DNA of 64,000 bases from Parerythrobacter_A sp963838735 (GTDB lineage Bacteria; Pseudomonadota; Alphaproteobacteria; Sphingomonadales; Sphingomonadaceae). Within the stretch, counting starts at the first letter, position 1. Every line of letters starts with the position of its first letter. Shown here piece after piece: positions 59,901 to 64,000 of this stretch. The position numbers and the translations under genes were made by a program. The stretch covers positions 186,001-250,000 of the forward strand of contig CAWISG010000003.1 of the NCBI GenBank assembly GCA_963838735.1, read 5' to 3'. The notes beneath the pieces are model-generated. The model made no database searches, was not told where the DNA came from, and saw only the letters and a program-made list of their open reading frames with translations.

Positions 59901-60418
59901 GGGAAGATATCGACGATGGAGCCGCGCACCGCGTATTCGCCCTTGTCGATCACCGTATCGCTGCGGCTGTAACCTTGCCGCTGCAACAGCCCGGACAGGC
60001 TCTCGCGCCCGATTTCAAGACCGGGCCGAAACGCGCGGACGCTCTCGCGAATACGGAACGGCGTGAGCACGCGCTGAAGCGCGGCGTTGACTGTCGTGAC
60101 GAACAGCTGCGGACCGCTGGCCTTCGCCTGCAACCGGTACAGCGCCGACAGCCGCCGCGCGCTGACCGACAGGGCAGGGCTGGCGCGATCGTAGGGCAAG
60201 CAGTCCCACGCGGGAAATTCGATTACTTCCAGTTCGGGTGCGAAGAAGGTCGCCGCTTCGGACACCGCGCGCATTGCTGCATCGTCCGGTGCGATAAAGA
60301 TGGCGCGTCCCTTTGCCGCGCGCGCAATATCGGCCAGGACCAGCGGCTGCGCGCCGCGTGCGACGGAGGCAAGGGTCAGCGGTTCGGCAGCGTCGAGAAT
60401 ACGGTTCAGGTCGGGCAT
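56935..60418 (-). CDS. mfd: Transcription-repair coupling factor Mfd (frameshift)
   Basis: ATP-driven translocase that removes stalled RNA polymerase and recruits UvrA. The roughly 1160-residue product begins with a UvrB-like module (MPDLNRILDAAEPLT). The RNA-polymerase-interacting domain (MLEYKGGDKLFIPVENIDVL), helicase motifs GDVGFGKTEVALRAAF and DEEQRFG, and the C-terminal TRCF domain follow. At about residue 387 the frame shifts in a run of six T (59252-59257; six A in the coding strand). Five A would give HFTDVTKNGRKAIFAAY and an uninterrupted protein. The span is one base over a codon multiple. Confidence 0.93.
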
Positions 60419-60480
60419 TGTGGGGTCTAGCGAACGAGGGGCAAGGGGGTTCCGCCCACATTTGTGCGGCGGTCGGCGTG

Positions 60481-60771
60481 TCAGCCCGGAATATCGACGT
60501 AATCGAGCCGCTGCATCGTTTCCATCTGCGTACCGGCAAAGCGGTCGGGCACCGGCTGCGTCTTCAACGCCCACGCCATGACATCGACATCGTCGTGGTC
60601 CAGCAGCGCCTCGAACCAGGCGAGCTCGCTATCGTCCCAATCCGCGCCATACCTGTCGAAATAGCCGCCGATCATGTAGTCTGCCTCCCGCGTGCCGCGA
60701 TGCCAGCTGCGGAATGCGGCGCGGCGCTTGCGGGCGTTAAGATCGGGGCTGTCGGATGGCGATGATGTCAT
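60481..60771 (-). CDS. sdhE: FAD assembly factor SdhE
   Basis: Small helical protein that helps attach FAD covalently to succinate dehydrogenase. The 96-residue product has the family pattern RKRRAAFRSWHRGTREAD, and DDSELAWFEALLDHDDVDV with the conserved acidic helix. Its length is right for the family. It lies 62 bases upstream of mfd in the same direction and is divergent from recG; this sdhE-next-to-recG/mfd order is common in alphaproteobacteria. Confidence 0.9.
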   Translation of the reverse strand: MTSSPSDSPDLNARKRRAAFRSWHRGTREADYMIGGYFDRYGADWDDSELAWFEALLDHDDVDVMAWALKTQPVPDRFAGTQMETMQRLDYVDIPG

Positions 60772-60826
60772 GCAAACCGCCTAGATTGCCTGCGCGCGGC
60801 GGGCAACCGTCACAACCGCGCTCGAC

Positions 60827-62923
60827 ATGACGAACGCTGCTTTGCATAACCCGGCCACGATGCGCCCCGATATCCTCAACCCCCTGTTTGCCGAGATCGA
60901 CACGCTGGACGGTGTGGGACCGAAGCTGGGCAAGCCGCTGGCGCGGCTGCGGCTGGGGAGAGTACGGGACGTGGCGTATCACCTGCCCGAACGCTTCGTG
61001 AACCGCCGCGCCATCGGCAATCTGGACGAGGGCACAGAGGGCGAGCAAGTCGTCGTCGCCCTGACCGCTACAGAGCATCGCGCTCCGAGGAGCGGACGCG
61101 GACCCTACAAGATTTTGGCGCAGGACGCGGTCGGCAATATCTGCGCCGTCACTTATTTCGGCCGGGCGGCCTATAGCGGCAAGAAACTGCTGCCAGTGGG
61201 TGAGCGGCGGTGGGTCGCAGGGCGGCTAGACCGCTATGGCGACATGCTGCAAATCGTCCATCCCGATCATGTTATCGAGGATAACGACGATACCCTGACG
61301 CGGTTGTGCGAGCCGGTTTACGCGCTCGCCACCGGGCTGACACAGCCCAAACTCGCCAGCCTGGTCGCGCAATCGCTGGCGAAGCTACCCGCGCTTCCCG
61401 AATGGATCGAACCCACGCAGCTCGCGCAGATGGACTGGCCCGCATGGAACGAGGCCATGCCCCGCGTGCATCGAGGACCGGATGCCGCCGCGCGCGACCG
61501 GATCGCTTACGACGAAATGCTCGCCAATGCGCTGGCGCTGATGCTGGTGCGGGCAGACAACCGGCGGCGTCGGGGTCAGCCGCTGAAGGGCGACGGTTCG
61601 CTGCGCGCCAAGCTGGAACTGCCCTTCAAGCTAACCGCCGCACAGGAGCGATCCATCGCGGAAATTACGGCGGACCTTCAGCAGGAGGCACCGATGCTGC
61701 GCCTGCTTCAGGGCGATGTCGGGTCGGGCAAGACGGTGGTGGCATTGAATGCCATGCTGGTGGCGATGGAGGCGGACAAGCAGAGCGCCCTGCTCGCGCC
61801 GACCGAAATTCTGGCGCGCCAGCATTTCGAAACGTTGCGCAGCATGGCGCGGCCCACCGGCGCGGAGGTCGCGCTGCTGACCGGGCGCGACAAGGGCAGC
61901 GCGCGCGAAAGTATTTTGATGGGGCTGCTCGATGGCAGCATCGACATTGTCGTGGGCACCCATGCGATATTCCAGGACACCGTCGGCTATCGCGACCTCG
62001 CGCTGGTCGTGATCGACGAACAGCACCGGTTCGGCGTGGCACAACGACTGCAACTGGCGGCCAAGGGTCGCGCGACACCGCACACCTTGGCGATGACCGC
62101 CACGCCGATCCCGCGAACGCTGACGCTGGCGCAGCATGGCGAGATGGATATCAGCAAGCTGGACGAACTGCCGCCGGGCCGACAGGCCATCGATACCCGC
62201 GTCATCTCGGGCGAACGGATGGACGACGTGGTGGCGGGCGTCGCGCGTCACATTACGGGCGGGCAACAGGCCTATTGGGTCTGCCCGATGGTCCATGACA
62301 GCGAAACGGCGGACATCGCCGCTGCCGAGGCGCGCTACGCCGCCCTGCGCGAAAGGTTCGATGCGGACGATATTGTACTGGTCCACGGCCAGTTACGCCC
62401 CGAGGTCAAGGACGCCGCAATGGCGCGATTCGCCGAAGGCAGGGCGAAGCTGCTGGTGGCAACAACCGTGATAGAGGTCGGCGTGGACGTGCCCGCCGCT
62501 ACGCTGATGGTTATCGAACAGGCAGAACGGTTCGGTCTGGCGCAGCTGCACCAGTTGCGCGGGCGCGTGGGGCGGGGAAGCGAGAAATCGGTGTGCCTGC
62601 TGGTGCGCGGCGAGGCCTTGTCCGAAACCGGGCGTGAAAGGCTCGCCCTGATGCGCGAAACGCAGGACGGGTTCCGGTTGGCAGAGGAAGACTTGAAGCT
62701 ACGCGGCGGCGGCGAATTGCTGGGCACACGGCAATCTGGCGACACGCCATTCCGCATCGCGACACTGGAGCAAATCACACGGATGGCGCATATCGCCGAC
62801 GCCGATGCCCGTTTGCTGGTGGAACGCGATGGCGGCCTTACCGGCCCGCGCGGCGAAGCGGCGCGCATCCTGCTCTATCTGTTCGAGCGCGACTGGGGCG
62901 TTCAGCTGCTGCGTGGCGGCTAG
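60827..62923 (+). CDS. recG: ATP-dependent DNA helicase RecG
   Basis: Helicase that regresses stalled replication forks and branch-migrates recombination intermediates. The 698-residue product has a wedge/OB domain with DTLDGVGPKLGKPLARL, helicase motifs LLQGDVGSGKTVVALNAML, DEQHRFG and TATPIPRTL, LVATTVIEVGVDVP, and the end GELLGTRQSGDT. The start is ATG at 60827; an ATG at 60860 (MRPDILNP) is also reasonable. It ends three bases inside the convergent kinase gene. Confidence 0.95.
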   Translation: MTNAALHNPATMRPDILNPLFAEIDTLDGVGPKLGKPLARLRLGRVRDVAYHLPERFVNRRAIGNLDEGTEGEQVVVALTATEHRAPRSGRGPYKILAQDAVGNICAVTYFGRAAYSGKKLLPVGERRWVAGRLDRYGDMLQIVHPDHVIEDNDDTLTRLCEPVYALATGLTQPKLASLVAQSLAKLPALPEWIEPTQLAQMDWPAWNEAMPRVHRGPDAAARDRIAYDEMLANALALMLVRADNRRRRGQPLKGDGSLRAKLELPFKLTAAQERSIAEITADLQQEAPMLRLLQGDVGSGKTVVALNAMLVAMEADKQSALLAPTEILARQHFETLRSMARPTGAEVALLTGRDKGSARESILMGLLDGSIDIVVGTHAIFQDTVGYRDLALVVIDEQHRFGVAQRLQLAAKGRATPHTLAMTATPIPRTLTLAQHGEMDISKLDELPPGRQAIDTRVISGERMDDVVAGVARHITGGQQAYWVCPMVHDSETADIAAAEARYAALRERFDADDIVLVHGQLRPEVKDAAMARFAEGRAKLLVATTVIEVGVDVPAATLMVIEQAERFGLAQLHQLRGRVGRGSEKSVCLLVRGEALSETGRERLALMRETQDGFRLAEEDLKLRGGGELLGTRQSGDTPFRIATLEQITRMAHIADADARLLVERDGGLTGPRGEAARILLYLFERDWGVQLLRGG

Positions 62924-64000
62924 GCCTCAACCAACACACCTTCCACGATACGCCGGACATTCACCTGCGCCTTCAGCCTCGCACCGAGCAATGCGGTACC
63001 GCTGATCTTGCGCTGCACGAACAGCGTTTCGGCGGGCGGAATATGCCAGCTTTCGCGGTCCTGCGCGATCACCATACCTTCATCGCGCAGCAACGGCACG
63101 AAGGCCCGGTCGCCAAAATCGAAAGGCTCGTCCTTCGTCATTTCGGTAACGATGACGTCAATCATCCGGTCGATGCTCTCGCGGTGCTTGTCGATCACGA
63201 TCGGATTTACAAAACCTGCTGCCACGGCCTCGGCGCGCACCCGCCCGCGATCTTTCGCCAGACCTGCCTCGATCAGTTTTCGGTAAGCCATCGAAATGTC
63301 CGGCGCGATGGCGCGGGTCGCGCCGAAATCCAGCAACACGACCTTGCCGTCGTCCTGGTCGTCAGCGGCGCGCTGATATCGAAAATTGGCGAAATTCGGG
63401 TCGGTCTGCATGACGCCGAACTCGAACAGCTCGCGTCCGACCAGCCGCATCAGCCGGGCGAAAACCGCATCGCGCAACTCCTGCGGTTCATCGGAAAGGC
63501 CTTCGATCGGGATGCCATTTACGAACGTCATGGCAAGCACACGGTCGGTGGTCAGCGGCGCATGAAGCTGCGGCACAACAAAGCTCGGATCGTCGGCCAG
63601 CCGCGCGCGATACAGCATCATCTGTTCGCCCTCGCGGCGGTAATCGGCTTCCTCGTGCAACTGTTCCTTGGCCGCAGCCAGCAAGGGCGCGATATTCAGT
63701 TCCTTCGGCATCATGCCGGATACGCGCAACAGGGTAGCGACGTTGTCCACGTCGCTGTCTATGCTTTGCGCGACGCCGGGATACTGCACCTTGATCGCCA
63801 GCGTTTCGCCATCGCGGGTAAGGGCGCGGTGCACCTGTCCAATGCTGGCAGCGGCAATCGGCCGCGGCTCGAACCGGCGAAAGTTCTTCCGCCAGTCCTT
63901 GCCCCATTCCTTTACCAGTACCGTATCGAGCTGCCTGGGCGGCATAAAGTTCGCCCGGTCTCGTAGCGAAGCAAGAATGTCGGACAGTTCGGGCGGCAGC
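62920..64000 (-). CDS. AarF/ABC1/UbiB-family kinase-like protein (partial, N-terminus outside window)
   Basis: The visible 360 residues are the C-terminal part; the frame runs open to the window edge (LPPELSDILASLRDRANF continues upstream). Family marks: RPIAAASIGQVHRA (the KxGQ-like/ATP loop region), LAIKVQYPG with the lysine, EEADYRREGEQM, TDPNFANFRY (catalytic loop), and LLDFGATRAI (metal-binding DFG). Relatives support ubiquinone synthesis or lipid homeostasis. Not UbiB itself with certainty: no C-terminal membrane helices are seen. Confidence 0.88.
   Translation of the reverse strand, partial: LPPELSDILASLRDRANFMPPRQLDTVLVKEWGKDWRKNFRRFEPRPIAAASIGQVHRALTRDGETLAIKVQYPGVAQSIDSDVDNVATLLRVSGMMPKELNIAPLLAAAKEQLHEEADYRREGEQMMLYRARLADDPSFVVPQLHAPLTTDRVLAMTFVNGIPIEGLSDEPQELRDAVFARLMRLVGRELFEFGVMQTDPNFANFRYQRAADDQDDGKVVLLDFGATRAIAPDISMAYRKLIEAGLAKDRGRVRAEAVAAGFVNPIVIDKHRESIDRMIDVIVTEMTKDEPFDFGDRAFVPLLRDEGMVIAQDRESWHIPPAETLFVQRKISGTALLGARLKAQVNVRRIVEGVLVEA

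Overview
The window is a GC-rich chromosomal segment of an alphaproteobacterium. The best fit is Sphingomonadales, probably family Erythrobacteraceae. Grounds for this are the gene families and gene order: lepB-rnc-era, an overlapping divL-tsaE-amgK-murU-addB-addA-trxA block, a tyrosine-type DivL kinase, an alphaproteobacterial-type AddAB pair, Flp/Fap pilins, a large TonB-dependent receptor, and the CTGAGC-TGTCGAAGG palindromic repeat often seen in sphingomonads. This placement is inferred from family knowledge, not from a search. There is no rRNA operon, CRISPR array, insertion sequence or prophage.

Layout. 1-7.0 kb: tail of dprA, topA with a small downstream gene, the reverse-strand lepB-rnc-era group, and pgi. 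7.0-12.0 kb: a CheY-like regulator with a small unknown gene, a DEAD-box RNA helicase, glutathione reductase and an SDR reductase. 12.1-22.1 kb: a propionyl-CoA to succinyl-CoA module (pccB, mce, an enoyl-CoA hydratase, mcm, bioB, pccA) interleaved with four or five small genes of unknown function, some AT-richer than their neighbours. 22-30.6 kb: aroK-aroB, a large exported protein with a small membrane partner, xerD, accA, an M48 lipoprotein protease, two Flp pilins and a mutT-like gene. 30.6-38.3 kb: tRNA-Arg, a phospholipase-D-family protein, folE, a TetR regulator divergent from a TonB-dependent receptor with a perfect operator-like palindrome between them, a peroxiredoxin, and ahcY with an operator-like palindrome upstream. 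38.4-49.7 kb: seven genes with overlapping starts and stops. 49.7-64 kb: an inositol-monophosphatase-family protein, argJ, secA, tRNA-Asn, nadK, an EAL protein, mfd, sdhE, recG and an AarF/UbiB-type kinase cut by the window edge.

The most important caution concerns reading frames. Eight genes carry a single-base frameshift in or beside a short homopolymer: the DEAD-box helicase, gor, a small membrane protein, the enoyl-CoA hydratase, mcm, a Flp pilin, addA and mfd. In each, restoring one base gives a plausible or full-length family member. The pattern points to residual sequencing indels more than to gene decay. I annotate these as single genes and state where the break is.

Genes that plausibly work together: PccA/PccB (biotin-dependent) with Mce and Mcm (B12-dependent) feed propionyl-CoA into the TCA cycle, and bioB supplies the PccA cofactor. 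AmgK and MurU recycle peptidoglycan sugars. AddA and AddB form a break-repair nuclease. DivL probably sits in the CtrA cell-cycle pathway. No clearly new multi-gene system is demonstrable. The strongest candidates for new biology are the small genes embedded in the propionate module, including a PD-(D/E)XK-like protein between bioB and pccA, and the in-frame repeat insertion in mcm.
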